This document shows, piece after piece, positions 46,577 through 54,835 of a stretch of 64,000 nt of DNA. Each line of letters opens with the position of its first letter. The stretch's first letter is position 1. The stretch comes from CAXBDP01 sp963974465. Lineage in GTDB: Bacteria; Bacteroidota; Bacteroidia; Cytophagales; Cyclobacteriaceae. Below the pieces are notes generated by a model. It did not search any database, was not told the DNA's origin, and saw only the letters and a program-made list of their open reading frames with translations. Made by a program: the position numbers and the translations under genes. The stretch lies in assembly GCA_049340005.1 (NCBI GenBank), contig JBMPIY010000008.1. The stretch is one strand, 5' to 3'.

Positions 46577-48220
46577 TTACTTTTCGAATATTGCCTTAAT
46601 TGGCTGACCAGTAGCACCATTTGGCAGGCCAATATTAAGCAAAGTAGAAACTGTCGGTGCAATATCTGTAATGCTCAATCGATCTACTGTGCTGCCTTTT
46701 TTGATGCCCCAACCATAAAATAATATCGGAACATTAGTATCGTAATTCCAGCCAGCGCCGTGTGTTGTGCCTACTTTGCCGTAGCCACCATCGATATAGT
46801 TCGGCTCAAATACGAATGCCACATCTCCAGATCTACGTTGGTTGTAGCCTTTCCAAACTAGCTCAGCTTGTCCAGCGTACTGTAAACTTTTTCTTAAGTC
46901 GGTTTTGGTGTAGGCACCTGTTATAGCAGGTAATTCCATAAGTCTTGCCGCAACAAATGATTCAAATTCACTTGCATCAAGCCCTTCTTCTTTAATCAAA
47001 TCGGTATTTAGAAAAACCTGTTCATTACTAACATTCAGCAGCCATTTTGCATCGCCGTATTTGGCAGTTAAAGCTTCATTTAGCATACTGCGAATTCCAC
47101 TCGTATTGTAATAGCCACCAGGCATTTTTAAGTCTTGCATATGTTGCGGTACATTAGCTACACCATGATCGGCAGTCAAAAATACTAGGTAGTTGCCTGC
47201 TCCAACTTTTCCGTCTAGGTAGGTAAAGAATTCAGCAAGTTCACGATCTAATCTTATGTATGTGTCTTGTAATTCTTTGGAATAAGCACCAAAAGCATGA
47301 CCGATATAATCAGTAGATGAGAAGCTGATTGCTAACAGATCTGTGAATTCACCATTGCCCAGGTTTTCAGCTTCCATAGCACTTTTGGCCATTTCTATTA
47401 CTAAAGAGTTTCCAAACGGAGTATTTGGTAATGCACCATATCCTCCCGCTTCTTTCATGGCAGGTAAGTCGTATGGAAAAGTGGGTGTTTCGCCGCCACC
47501 TAAGTTGCGTTCATAAGGACGATTATCTGGATCACTTTCTACATAGCTTTCAATTGGTAACAAAGTATTCCAAGGTTCTGATAAATAGCTATCAACCAAT
47601 TTTCTATTATTGAAATCTACAACCCATTGTGGCAGCTCATCAAAATACCATGTGCTCGACATCATTTCGCCTGTCTCGCTATCGTACCAATAGGCGCCAT
47701 TTGCAAGGAATCCCGCAGGCAGTGCTGCTCCTCTATCTTTTATCGAAATGCCAATCACTTTAGAGCGCTGACTAGAAAACATTTTGAGCTCATCTGGTAA
47801 AGTGGATGAAAGTAGGTTTTTTGGAGAGATTTGACCGTTTCGAGCTGTTCCGCCCACATTTGTTACAGCTGTATCTTCTGCGCAATAGACCATGCGACCA
47901 AGTTCTTTGGAGTAAAAATTATTACCAATCACACCGTGCACCATCGGCGAAGTACCAGTGTAAACTGAGGCATGCCCCGGGCCAGTAAAAGTGGGAATAT
48001 AATCGTAATGTCCATTTTTAGCTTCGAAACCTTGCTCTGTAAATCGCTTAAAACCGCCTTCGGTAAAGTGCGGATAAAAACGATGTAAATACTCTTGGCG
48101 CATCTGATCTACCACAATGCCAACCACGAGTTTGGGTCTTTCATCAGGTTGTCTTTCTGTTTGCGCTTGGCAAGAGAAAGTAATACTCAGCGTAAAAAAG
48201 AGGACTATTGAACGGATCAT
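46577..48220 (-). CDS. PafA-like alkaline phosphatase (phosphate monoesterase)
   Basis: 547 residues, exported (signal peptide about 1-20). It belongs to the alkaline phosphatase superfamily. The catalytic Thr lies at residue 79 in PTFTGPGHAS, a metal Asp at 38 in VVDQMRQEY, and the K-x-R pair near 161-163 in SIKDRGAALPAG, which marks phosphate monoesterases of the PafA type rather than diesterases. Later metal ligands lie in TADHGVANVP and TTHGAGWNYD. It releases phosphate from organic phosphomonoesters outside the cytoplasm. Monocistronic, followed by a terminator. Confidence 0.9.
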   Translation of the reverse strand: MIRSIVLFFTLSITFSCQAQTERQPDERPKLVVGIVVDQMRQEYLHRFYPHFTEGGFKRFTEQGFEAKNGHYDYIPTFTGPGHASVYTGTSPMVHGVIGNNFYSKELGRMVYCAEDTAVTNVGGTARNGQISPKNLLSSTLPDELKMFSSQRSKVIGISIKDRGAALPAGFLANGAYWYDSETGEMMSSTWYFDELPQWVVDFNNRKLVDSYLSEPWNTLLPIESYVESDPDNRPYERNLGGGETPTFPYDLPAMKEAGGYGALPNTPFGNSLVIEMAKSAMEAENLGNGEFTDLLAISFSSTDYIGHAFGAYSKELQDTYIRLDRELAEFFTYLDGKVGAGNYLVFLTADHGVANVPQHMQDLKMPGGYYNTSGIRSMLNEALTAKYGDAKWLLNVSNEQVFLNTDLIKEEGLDASEFESFVAARLMELPAITGAYTKTDLRKSLQYAGQAELVWKGYNQRRSGDVAFVFEPNYIDGGYGKVGTTHGAGWNYDTNVPILFYGWGIKKGSTVDRLSITDIAPTVSTLLNIGLPNGATGQPIKAIFEK

Positions 48221-48457
48221 AAGATTAGAATTTTTGGCAATTTACGACAAAATCACGGCTTTGTCGATTTAAGGATATGGTAAAGTGAAATTCAAAAATA
48301 GGCTAATAAATCTGCTAAGAGGTTTCCTCTGTGTAAAGTTTAATTTATTAATTTTGGGCTAATGTTGGAGATGAATTTCACCTCGGCATGCAAGCACAAT
48401 TATGAAAAGCGGGAGGAATAGAGCTGAGCATCTATTTCTTCCTCTTGGAATAAGTAT

Positions 48458-48531
48458 CGGGATGTAGCGCAGTCCGGTAGCGTGCTCGCATGGGGTGCGA
48501 GAGGTCGTGGGTTCGAATCCCGCCATCCCGA
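48458..48531 (+). tRNA. tRNA-Pro (anticodon GGG)
   Basis: A complete 74-nt cloverleaf without encoded CCA. Acceptor arms are CGGGATG and CATCCCG with discriminator A. The anticodon stem is CTCGC / GCGAG and its loop ATGGGGT gives anticodon GGG. The T arm is GTGGG-TTCGAAT-CCCGC. The D arm carries GCGC and the usual GG. Its last 16 nt are the start of a 128-bp unit that is repeated downstream. Confidence 0.95.
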
Positions 48532-48534
48532 CGG

Positions 48535-48563
48535 AACCTGATAGTTGTCTATCAGGTTTTTTT
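48535..48563 (+). terminator. Terminator of tRNA-Pro (repeat unit 1)
   Basis: A perfect 10-bp stem AACCTGATAG / CTATCAGGTT with a TTGT tetraloop and a run of seven T. It starts 3 nt after the tRNA. Its counterparts lie in units 2 and 3. Confidence 0.9.
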
Positions 48564-48662
48564 GCTTTAGTAAGTTTGGCAGTAAAATCGTTCCTATTGG
48601 CGGGTTCACGAGGGCTTCGTGCGGCATGCCCTTGTGAATGAGTAATCCCGCCATCCCGACAC

Positions 48663-48691
48663 AACCTGGTAGGCAACTATCAGGTTTTTTT
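48663..48691 (+). terminator. Terminator hairpin of repeat unit 2
   Basis: Stem AACCTGGTAG / CTATCAGGTT with a GCAA tetraloop and seven T. One position changed from A to G compared with unit 1, giving a G:U pair, so the fold is kept. Confidence 0.8.
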
Positions 48692-48790
48692 GCTTTAGTA
48701 AGTTTGGTAGTAAAATCCTTCCTATTGGCGGGTTCACGAGGGCTTCGTGCGGCATGCCCTTGCGAATGAGTAATCCCGCCATCCCGACAC

Positions 48791-48817
48791 AACCTGGTAG
48801 GCAACTATCAGGTTTTT
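48791..48817 (+). terminator. Terminator hairpin of repeat unit 3
   Basis: The same stem and GCAA loop as unit 2, with a shorter T-run (five T then C). It marks the end of the well-conserved part of the repeats. Confidence 0.7.
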
Positions 48818-49044
48818 CTCTTTGTGGCGGTTTGGTATTAGAGTAGTTTCTATTGGCAGGTTCACGAGAGCCTCGTTCGGTATTTGCCCTTGTGCCTAAT
48901 TAATTTTCTTTTCCTTTCGTAAAGCCTTAACTTTCTAACGTTTAATGTTTGTATAAATTCAAATGTATTTCCATTTTGTTGTTAAGGCAAACAATATCAA
49001 AAAGTCGAAGTTCTAAAGGCTGGATATTTAAAACTCAAGAAAGA

Positions 49045-49725
49045 ATGGAGGACTCAGTAAGTAATTTGGGAAAGTACCCACTTATAACCAAAGAACCCTT
49101 CTTCTCTGTCGTCATTCCTACTTTCAATCGCAGCCAAACCGTGTTAAGGGCTTTAAATTCTCTAATAGCTCAAACTGAAACAGACTGGGAGGCGATCATC
49201 ATTGACGATGGAAGTACAGATAATACCTTCGACTTACTCATCCCCATTATAGGAAATCACCCACAAATTAAATATATTTTCCAATCGAATAAGGGAGCCG
49301 CAAAGGCTAAAAACACAGGCATATTTGTAGCCTCTGGCAGGTTTATCACATTTCTCGATTCCGATGATGAATTTCATCTTGAGCACCTAGAGATTAGAAA
49401 AAAGCTGTTGTTGGAAAGTCCTGAGCTTGATTTCCTTTATGGTGGAGTTTCCGTAATTGGCAATCAGTGGATGCCTCACAAGGATGGGTCAAACCGAACC
49501 CTGAAAGTAACTGAATGCATCATAGGCGGGACATTCGTTATGAGGCGAGAAGCTCTCCTTAGGCTCGAGGGCTTTAGAGACATCAAATTGAGCGAAGATT
49601 CTGATTTATTCGACAGAGCTGTAAAGGAGAATTTGCAGATATTGAAAGTTGAGGCACCAACATATCTCTATTACAGGGAAAGCTTGAAGTCGCTTACTCA
49701 TGAATTTGCTCAAAGTCTAGCTTAA
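49045..49725 (+). CDS. Glycosyltransferase family 2
   Basis: 226 residues from the ATG at 49045. The GT-A fold opens with FSVVIPTFNRSQTVLRALNS, then IIIDDGSTDNT, and has the metal-binding acidic motif FLDSDDEFH near residue 105. No membrane segment is present, so it is a soluble or peripheral enzyme that transfers a sugar from a nucleotide sugar. It has no glycan-gene neighbours; it sits alone between the tRNA repeats and the sulfur cluster. Acceptor and donor are unknown. Confidence 0.85.
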   Translation: MEDSVSNLGKYPLITKEPFFSVVIPTFNRSQTVLRALNSLIAQTETDWEAIIIDDGSTDNTFDLLIPIIGNHPQIKYIFQSNKGAAKAKNTGIFVASGRFITFLDSDDEFHLEHLEIRKKLLLESPELDFLYGGVSVIGNQWMPHKDGSNRTLKVTECIIGGTFVMRREALLRLEGFRDIKLSEDSDLFDRAVKENLQILKVEAPTYLYYRESLKSLTHEFAQSLA

Positions 49726-49882
49726 AAAAAACTAATTTCATTAATTCTTTTCTTCCTTAAAACTGCTTCCTAAGGGTTTATAAATGGAAAACTGCATTTT
49801 ATTTTTAAGGACTTATTTAAACTTTAATAAAATCTTTTTCTAACTTAAACCCTCTTTTTAACTTATCACTATTTGCAGAGTT

Positions 49883-50260
49883 ATGAATTTAGAAAGGCTA
49901 AAACATGATCATAAGGATATCTTAAATCATTGCCACGAAATCCGAAAAGAAATAGTAAGAAAAGCTCCACCAAAAAGGCTTCAAAAGATAGCAGCAGAAA
50001 TCTATGAACAGCATTTAAAATCTCATTTTGAATATGAGGAGAAGCATGTGTTTCCTCTTTTGGGAAATGATCATCCTATCATAATTCAAGCAATTAAGGA
50101 GCATCAACAAATTGCGGCGATTTGCAAAATGAATGATTATAGCCTTATGCTAGCAAAGCAGTTAATGTCCGAAATGGATGCTCATATTCAATTCGAAGAG
50201 CGTGTAGTTTTTCCATATATCCAACAAACAGTGACAGAGGAACAATTACTTAAAATCTAA
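49883..50260 (+). CDS. Hemerythrin-like di-iron protein
   Basis: 125 residues forming a four-helix bundle. Likely iron ligands: His in LKHDHKDIL and NHCHEI, HLKSHFEYEEKHVFP with the His and Glu ligands, a later EHQQIA His, and the final DAHIQFEERVVFPYI. This matches the HHE (hemerythrin) domain. It may bind oxygen or nitric oxide or handle iron. It begins the forward run that leads into the sulfur cluster, but is separated by 146 bp from the next gene and may have its own promoter. Confidence 0.8.
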   Translation: MNLERLKHDHKDILNHCHEIRKEIVRKAPPKRLQKIAAEIYEQHLKSHFEYEEKHVFPLLGNDHPIIIQAIKEHQQIAAICKMNDYSLMLAKQLMSEMDAHIQFEERVVFPYIQQTVTEEQLLKI

Positions 50261-50406
50261 GCTATTCTTAAGGGCTAAAAATCAATTGCTTACTGTCTGA
50301 AAATCATTAGGATTTACTAAGGGCAAAGTTTCCGTTAAATGAAGAAGAAGTAATTTTTTAATCTAAATCTTTGTTGTCCTCATCAAACCCAATTGATATT
50401 TCTCCT

Positions 50407-50907
50407 GTGCGAAAAATACTTCAGATCTTACTTTTCTTCTTGAGCCTTGCATCTTGCAAATCTCCACATGTAGAATCTGGGAGCTACAATCTTATGCTCC
50501 AATCTATTTTGAATAGTGAAGTGCCTATTGTGAGCGTATCCGAATTGAAGCAAATGGATGATGTAACCATCCTTGATGCACGTGCTAAGGAAGAGTTTGA
50601 TGTGAGCCATATTCCTAATTCTACATTTGTTGGTTTCGTGGATTTTGATATTTCAAAGGTGGCACATATAGATAAAAATCAGCCTGTTGTAGTGTATTGT
50701 TCTGTTGGTTACCGCAGCGAGAAAATCACGAATCAGTTACGTGAAAATGGATTCCAAAATGTGAATAACCTATTTGGTGGAATATTCGAGTGGGTAAATC
50801 AAGGAAATGAAATCATGAATACTCAAGGGCAAAAAACCTCCCGCATTCATCCCTACAGTTCCACTTGGGGCATTTGGCTTCGTAAAGGTGAAAAAGCCTA
50901 CGAGTAA
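50407..50907 (+). CDS. Rhodanese-domain lipoprotein
   Basis: A GTG start at 50407 gives a textbook lipoprotein signal (RKILQILLFFLSLASC); the frame also opens at a TTG at 50371. The mature protein of about 150 residues is a single rhodanese domain: ILDARAKEEFDVSHIPN and the active-site loop VYCSVGYRSEK with the persulfide-forming Cys. It would carry sulfane sulfur in the periplasm or at the outer membrane. The last 25 residues (HPYSSTWGIWLRKGEK) are an unusual extension. It sits just upstream of the methyltransferase-Crp pair. Confidence 0.8.
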   Translation: MRKILQILLFFLSLASCKSPHVESGSYNLMLQSILNSEVPIVSVSELKQMDDVTILDARAKEEFDVSHIPNSTFVGFVDFDISKVAHIDKNQPVVVYCSVGYRSEKITNQLRENGFQNVNNLFGGIFEWVNQGNEIMNTQGQKTSRIHPYSSTWGIWLRKGEKAYE

Positions 50908-50973
50908 ATTAATAGCTGAGTCAAAGAACCCTTTTGTATTTAGCTCTTGTTCCCTTTCCATAATTTCGAAGCT

Positions 50974-51705
50974 ATGAGCTGTTTCAAAAATACATTTCTA
51001 AGTAAAAACCCGAATGAAGGCTGGATAAAATCTGGCGACTTGAAAATGATGGAGGGAATGGCTGAAAATGGAGATGCCGAAAGACCTACAGATGCATCAT
51101 TTTGGGATGAAAAATTTAAGCGGGAGGATTTACTTTACGGCGAAAAACCCAATCAATATTTTGCTCAAAAGCTGACTGAATTAGCTCCGAGTAAACTATT
51201 GCTTCCAGGCGAAGGTGAAGGACGTAATGCTTTGTTTGCAGCCAAAGCTGGCTGGGAAGTAATAGCCCTAGACCAAAGTACTGAAGGTCGTAAAAAAGCA
51301 TTGGCTATGGCAGAAGCGCATAATGTATCGCTGGAATATTATGTAGTAGATATTACAGCGGCAGAACTGAAAGATGATTATTTCGATGCTATTGGATTGG
51401 TATACATTCATTTACCAAAATACTTACGTAGAGCTTGGCATCGAAAGTTGATTAATTCCTTGAAACCTGGTGGACATTTAATTCTGGAAGGATTTAGCAA
51501 AAGTCAATTGGGAAAGACTTCAGGCGGACCGAAGGATTTATCAATGCTATTCGACTTACAAGAGTTGAAAGAAGATTTTAATAGCTTAGAAATAATGGAA
51601 GCAAGCGAAACGATAGTTAACTTGGACGAAGGATCAGGCCATAGCGGTGAAGCGTCTGTGGTGAGAATATTTGCACGAAAAACACATAATGGAATCCCTA
51701 AATAA
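50974..51705 (+). CDS. Class I SAM-dependent methyltransferase (TehB-like)
   Basis: About 243 residues from the ATG at 50974; several later in-frame ATGs (for example before AENGDAERPTDASF) are also plausible starts. The opening WDEKFKREDLLYGEKPN is typical of the TehB/thiol-methyltransferase group. SAM-binding motif I reads LLPGEGEGRNALFAAKAG, and motif II VIALDQSTEG. The family methylates small inorganic or thiol compounds such as tellurite or sulfide. It overlaps the Crp/Fnr gene by 17 bp and so is cotranscribed with it, which fits a role in sulfur chemistry. Confidence 0.8.
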   Translation: MSCFKNTFLSKNPNEGWIKSGDLKMMEGMAENGDAERPTDASFWDEKFKREDLLYGEKPNQYFAQKLTELAPSKLLLPGEGEGRNALFAAKAGWEVIALDQSTEGRKKALAMAEAHNVSLEYYVVDITAAELKDDYFDAIGLVYIHLPKYLRRAWHRKLINSLKPGGHLILEGFSKSQLGKTSGGPKDLSMLFDLQELKEDFNSLEIMEASETIVNLDEGSGHSGEASVVRIFARKTHNGIPK

Positions 51706-52327
51706 AGATCAACTTAAATCACTTTTTCCGCAATTTGAGCAGGATTTACTCGATGCTTTGGAAAAAAATGGCACAGTTAAAGTCTTCCAGCCAGATGAGC
51801 TGCTGATGCGCACAGGGCAGTATTTTAAGTCCACAGTTTTGATATTGGATGGCCTGGTAAAGCTCTACAGAGAAGGCGAGGATGGTGGCGAATTTTTCAT
51901 GTATCATTTGGAAAGTGGAAATGCCTGTGCTCTATCCATGATTTGCGCAACCAAAAATGAAACCAGTGCGATAATGGCCAAAGCAATCACCGAAACTACC
52001 GTGCTTATGGTGCCACTACACCTTATGGATCAATGGATGAAAGAGTATCGTAGCTGGTATTATTTTGTATTAGAAACCTACCGTTCTCGATTTGAAGAAT
52101 TACTCGAAACAATCGATCAGATTGCTTTCCGCGCATTGGACGAACGATTAGAATTCTACTTGAAAAAGAATCAGCGGGCATTTAAAACTAATGTCCTAAA
52201 TGTATCGCATCAAGAAATAGCAAACGAATTGAATTCGTCAAGAGAGGTAATTTCACGTTTGCTCAAAAAAATGGAGCAAAAAGGGATGGTGACTTTGTAT
52301 CGGAATCAGATTGAGTTGCTAAATTAA
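51689..52327 (+). CDS. Crp/Fnr-family regulator, candidate activator of the sulfur cluster
   Basis: 212 residues from the ATG at 51689, overlapping the methyltransferase gene by 17 bp. The N-terminal cyclic-nucleotide-binding-like domain (about 15-130) carries two cysteines, Cys80 and Cys86, in GNACALSMICATK; these are the only cysteines in the protein. It lacks the N-terminal Cys cluster of FNR, so an Fe-S cluster is unlikely. The C-terminal winged HTH reads VSHQEIANELNSSREVISRLLKKM. GTGA-N6-TCAC sites lie ahead of three nearby genes, matching the family's binding rule. Which ligand or redox signal it senses is inferred, not shown. Confidence 0.85.
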   Translation: MESLNKDQLKSLFPQFEQDLLDALEKNGTVKVFQPDELLMRTGQYFKSTVLILDGLVKLYREGEDGGEFFMYHLESGNACALSMICATKNETSAIMAKAITETTVLMVPLHLMDQWMKEYRSWYYFVLETYRSRFEELLETIDQIAFRALDERLEFYLKKNQRAFKTNVLNVSHQEIANELNSSREVISRLLKKMEQKGMVTLYRNQIELLN

Positions 52328-52347
52328 GTTTTAAAATTCTGTCTTAG

Positions 52348-52391
52348 GTAACCAAAGTCACTGAACCTCTCGCTTGTTTGCCTCAATTTTG
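52348..52391 (+). promoter_or_regulatory. Degenerate Crp/Fnr operator and -7 box ahead of the SulP gene
   Basis: GTAACCAAAGTCAC at 52348-52361 keeps the TCAC half but has GTAA instead of GTGA. Exactly 22 nt later, CAATTTTG (52384-52391) matches the TAnnTTTG -7 consensus at all but the first base. The spacing equals that at the two perfect sites, which is why I count it. Confidence 0.6.
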
Positions 52392-52410
52392 TATTTTAAA
52401 TTGACAAAGG

Positions 52411-54156
52411 ATGCAAAACAATATTTCTAAGATACTTCGTGGCTATTTGCCTATTCTCGATTGGTTACCAAACTATCGCAAGGAAAATCTCTCCGGTGAT
52501 ATTTCTGCTGGTTTGACTGTTGGTATTATGCTTATTCCTCAAGGGATGGCTTATGCAATGCTGGCTGGCTTGGAGCCTATTCATGGTTTATATGCAGTGA
52601 CCATTCCTCTGATTTTGTATGCCATTTTTGGTACTTCAAGGCAATTAGCTGTTGGTCCTGTAGCAATGGTTTCATTGCTTACTGCAGCGGGAATTGGGGC
52701 ATTGAATCCAACTGGGCCTGAACAATATTTGCTTTATGCCATCACCGTTGCATTTATGATTGGCGTATTGCAGTTTGGTATGGGTATTTTAAAGTTGGGC
52801 TTTGTAGTCAATTTCCTATCACACCCAGTAATTAGTGGTTTTACCTCTGCTGCGGCAATTATTATTGGACTCAGTCAGGTTAAGCACTTACTTAGAATCA
52901 GCCTTCCAAGCAGTGAGCATGTTCAAGAAATTATAGTTGCTATCTTTCAAAATATTGGAGATGTGCATTTGCTCACTTTTGGTATTGGAGTACTTGGTAT
53001 TATCATTATCAAATATGGGAAAGCTATTCATAAGCAATTCCCGGCACCTCTTGTAGCTGTAATTGTAGGTGTTTTGTTGGTAAGCGTTTTCAATCTAACA
53101 GAACAAGGAGTTGTGATCGTTGGCGATGTGCCCAGTGGCTTGCCTACTTTCTCAAGTCCATCATTTGATACAAATACTTGGAGTACATTATTGCCAATTG
53201 CTCTTACCATTTCCTTGGTGGGTTTTGCAGAGAGTTTCGCTGTTGCAAAAACTATTCAAGCCAAACACAAAAATTATAGACTTGATCCAAATCAAGAATT
53301 AATAGGTCTTGGAATGGCCAATTTTGGAGCTGCATTTTTTAAAGGTTATCCAGTTACGGGAGGTTTTTCCCGTACTGCAGTCAACGACCAAGCAGGTGCT
53401 AAAACGGGCTTAGCTTCTATCATTAGTGCAGGCTTGATTGTACTTACCTTATTATTTCTTACAGGCCTATTTTATAATTTGCCAAGTGCCATCTTAGCGG
53501 CTGTGGTGTTAGTCGCCGTTTCTGGTTTGATAGATTTTAAAGAGCCAATATTACTTTGGAAAAAAGATAAAACTGACTTTGCCATGCTGATGGCCACTTT
53601 CCTAATTACCCTAACTTTAGGAATAGAGACTGGTATAATTAGTGGGATGGTGCTTTCCTTAATCGTAGTGATTTATAGGGCATCCAAGCCTCATATGGCA
53701 AAGTTGGGAAAAATTCCAGGCACAAACATATATAGAAATACTGCTCGCTTCTCGAACTTAGAAATGCGGGAGGATTTGTTGATTGCCCGGATCGATGGCC
53801 CTATATACTTTGCCAATGTAGAGTTTATCAAAACCAAGCTGGACAAATGGATAGCTGAGCAAAAGCCTAATTTGAAAATGATCGTACTCAATATGGAGTC
53901 GGTTACTAATTTGGATAGTACAGGTGCTCATGCATTCAAAGATTGGATCAAAGAATGGCGAAATCAGGATATTGGTGTTTGCCTTACAGCCACCAAAGGT
54001 CCGGTGCGAGATATTTTGAACCGCTGGGAAATAATCCAACTAATAGGTGAGGAGCAATGCTATATCAATACAGAAGAAGCTGTTTCGGTAATTGACAACA
54101 CTTTCAATCCTGATTTGAAAGATAGGATCAAGCCTTACTCTATTCAATCCTTCTGA
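52411..54156 (+). CDS. SulP-family inorganic anion transporter with STAS domain
   Basis: 581 residues. About twelve to fourteen membrane segments with the SulP entry phrase GDISAGLTVGIMLIPQGMAYAMLAGL near residue 30, then a cytoplasmic STAS domain from about 440 with LNMESVTNLDSTGAHAF. SulP proteins carry sulfate, bicarbonate or other anions. Two readings fit the context: sulfate export or exchange for the sulfur-oxidising cluster, or bicarbonate uptake with the carbonic anhydrase encoded 5 bp downstream. Preceded by a candidate Crp/Fnr operator. The ATG directly follows AAAGG. Confidence 0.9.
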   Translation: MQNNISKILRGYLPILDWLPNYRKENLSGDISAGLTVGIMLIPQGMAYAMLAGLEPIHGLYAVTIPLILYAIFGTSRQLAVGPVAMVSLLTAAGIGALNPTGPEQYLLYAITVAFMIGVLQFGMGILKLGFVVNFLSHPVISGFTSAAAIIIGLSQVKHLLRISLPSSEHVQEIIVAIFQNIGDVHLLTFGIGVLGIIIIKYGKAIHKQFPAPLVAVIVGVLLVSVFNLTEQGVVIVGDVPSGLPTFSSPSFDTNTWSTLLPIALTISLVGFAESFAVAKTIQAKHKNYRLDPNQELIGLGMANFGAAFFKGYPVTGGFSRTAVNDQAGAKTGLASIISAGLIVLTLLFLTGLFYNLPSAILAAVVLVAVSGLIDFKEPILLWKKDKTDFAMLMATFLITLTLGIETGIISGMVLSLIVVIYRASKPHMAKLGKIPGTNIYRNTARFSNLEMREDLLIARIDGPIYFANVEFIKTKLDKWIAEQKPNLKMIVLNMESVTNLDSTGAHAFKDWIKEWRNQDIGVCLTATKGPVRDILNRWEIIQLIGEEQCYINTEEAVSVIDNTFNPDLKDRIKPYSIQSF

Positions 54157-54161
54157 TTGGA

Positions 54162-54758
54162 ATGTGCGAGCTAAGTATGGATCAATTTCTTATTAAGAAT
54201 AAGGAGTGGTCAAAAAAACTGAATGCGAGTAATCCAGCCTATTTCCAACAATTAGCAGAAGGTCAATCGCCTAAAGCACTTTTGTTGGGCTGTTCGGATA
54301 GCCGTGTTTCTCCATCACAGGTGTTGGGGGCAGAGCTTGGAGAGTTCTTTATCCATCGCAATATTGCCAATGTGGTATCTCATGCCGATATGAATTTTCT
54401 GTCGGTGATGCAATTTGCCATAGAAGTATTGAAAGTTGAGCATATCATCGTGTATGGGCATTATGGCTGTGGAGGAATAAAGGCGGCTTTGAGCAACGAA
54501 GCTCATGGCTTGATCGACAATTGGCTAGCCAATATCCGTGATGTTATCAATAGAAATAAAGAGGAATTGTCTACTTGCGAAGGTATAGATTGCCAAGTAA
54601 ATAGGCTTGTAGAATTAAATGTACTCGCACAAATTGAAAACATCAAGCAAACCTCTGTTTATAAAGAAGCAATAAAAAGTGGCTGTAAAATCACCCTCCA
54701 TCCTTGGGTTTTCGATTTTAGTACTGGGTTGGTGCATGATTTGGCAGCTGGAGATTAG
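54162..54758 (+). CDS. Beta-class carbonic anhydrase
   Basis: 198 residues. Zinc ligands are visible: Cys in LLGCSDSRVSP (with the catalytic Asp-Arg pair) and the His-x2-Cys in YGHYGCGGIKAA. Length is normal for the bacterial beta class. It interconverts carbon dioxide and bicarbonate in the cytoplasm. It begins 5 bp after the SulP gene, so the two are certainly cotranscribed; in many bacteria this pair supplies bicarbonate. An ATG at 54177 is an alternative start. Confidence 0.95.
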   Translation: MCELSMDQFLIKNKEWSKKLNASNPAYFQQLAEGQSPKALLLGCSDSRVSPSQVLGAELGEFFIHRNIANVVSHADMNFLSVMQFAIEVLKVEHIIVYGHYGCGGIKAALSNEAHGLIDNWLANIRDVINRNKEELSTCEGIDCQVNRLVELNVLAQIENIKQTSVYKEAIKSGCKITLHPWVFDFSTGLVHDLAAGD

Positions 54759-54835
54759 TCTCAAATTTATATTGAACGTAATCTCTAGTAATTGATAAAA
54801 TCCTTTTATCATTCCATAAATATGAAGAATCATAG

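Larger units (their letters stand above)
48516..48900 (+). repeat. Three tandem 128-bp units carrying the tRNA-Pro 3' end
   Basis: The 17-nt string AATCCCGCCATCCCGAC occurs at 48516, 48644 and 48772, spacing exactly 128 bp. Units 1 and 2 (48516-48643, 48644-48771) are over 90% identical; unit 3 (48772 to about 48900) degenerates after about 45 bp. Each unit holds the tRNA 3' end, a terminator hairpin, an AT-rich spacer and a second hairpin with arms TTCACGAGGGC and GCCCTTGTGAA (48605-48638 in unit 1, 48733-48766 in unit 2). No protein is encoded. Confidence 0.9.
48532..49044. other. 513-bp non-coding stretch: tRNA-linked repeats, then promoter region of the glycosyltransferase gene
   Basis: From 48532 to about 48900 it holds the tandem repeats. 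From 48901 to 49044 the sequence is AT-rich and lies ahead of the glycosyltransferase start; an in-frame TTG at 48949 would extend that protein by 32 residues, but the added residues do not look like part of the fold. Confidence 0.6.

Noticed and set aside
48359..48804. Two overlapping leftward open frames with internal repeats across the tRNA-Pro region (105 and 134 codons)
   Set aside because: They are antisense to the tRNA and its repeats. The phrase GMAGFEPTTSRTP is a familiar artefact of reading tRNA genes backwards. The internal repetition is that of the DNA units.
48516..48900. CRISPR array or phage attachment site
   Set aside because: The units are 128 bp and nearly identical throughout, not short repeats with unique spacers. 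Repeated tRNA 3' ends can mark integration, but there is no integrase gene and the repeats are contiguous, so tandem duplication explains them better.
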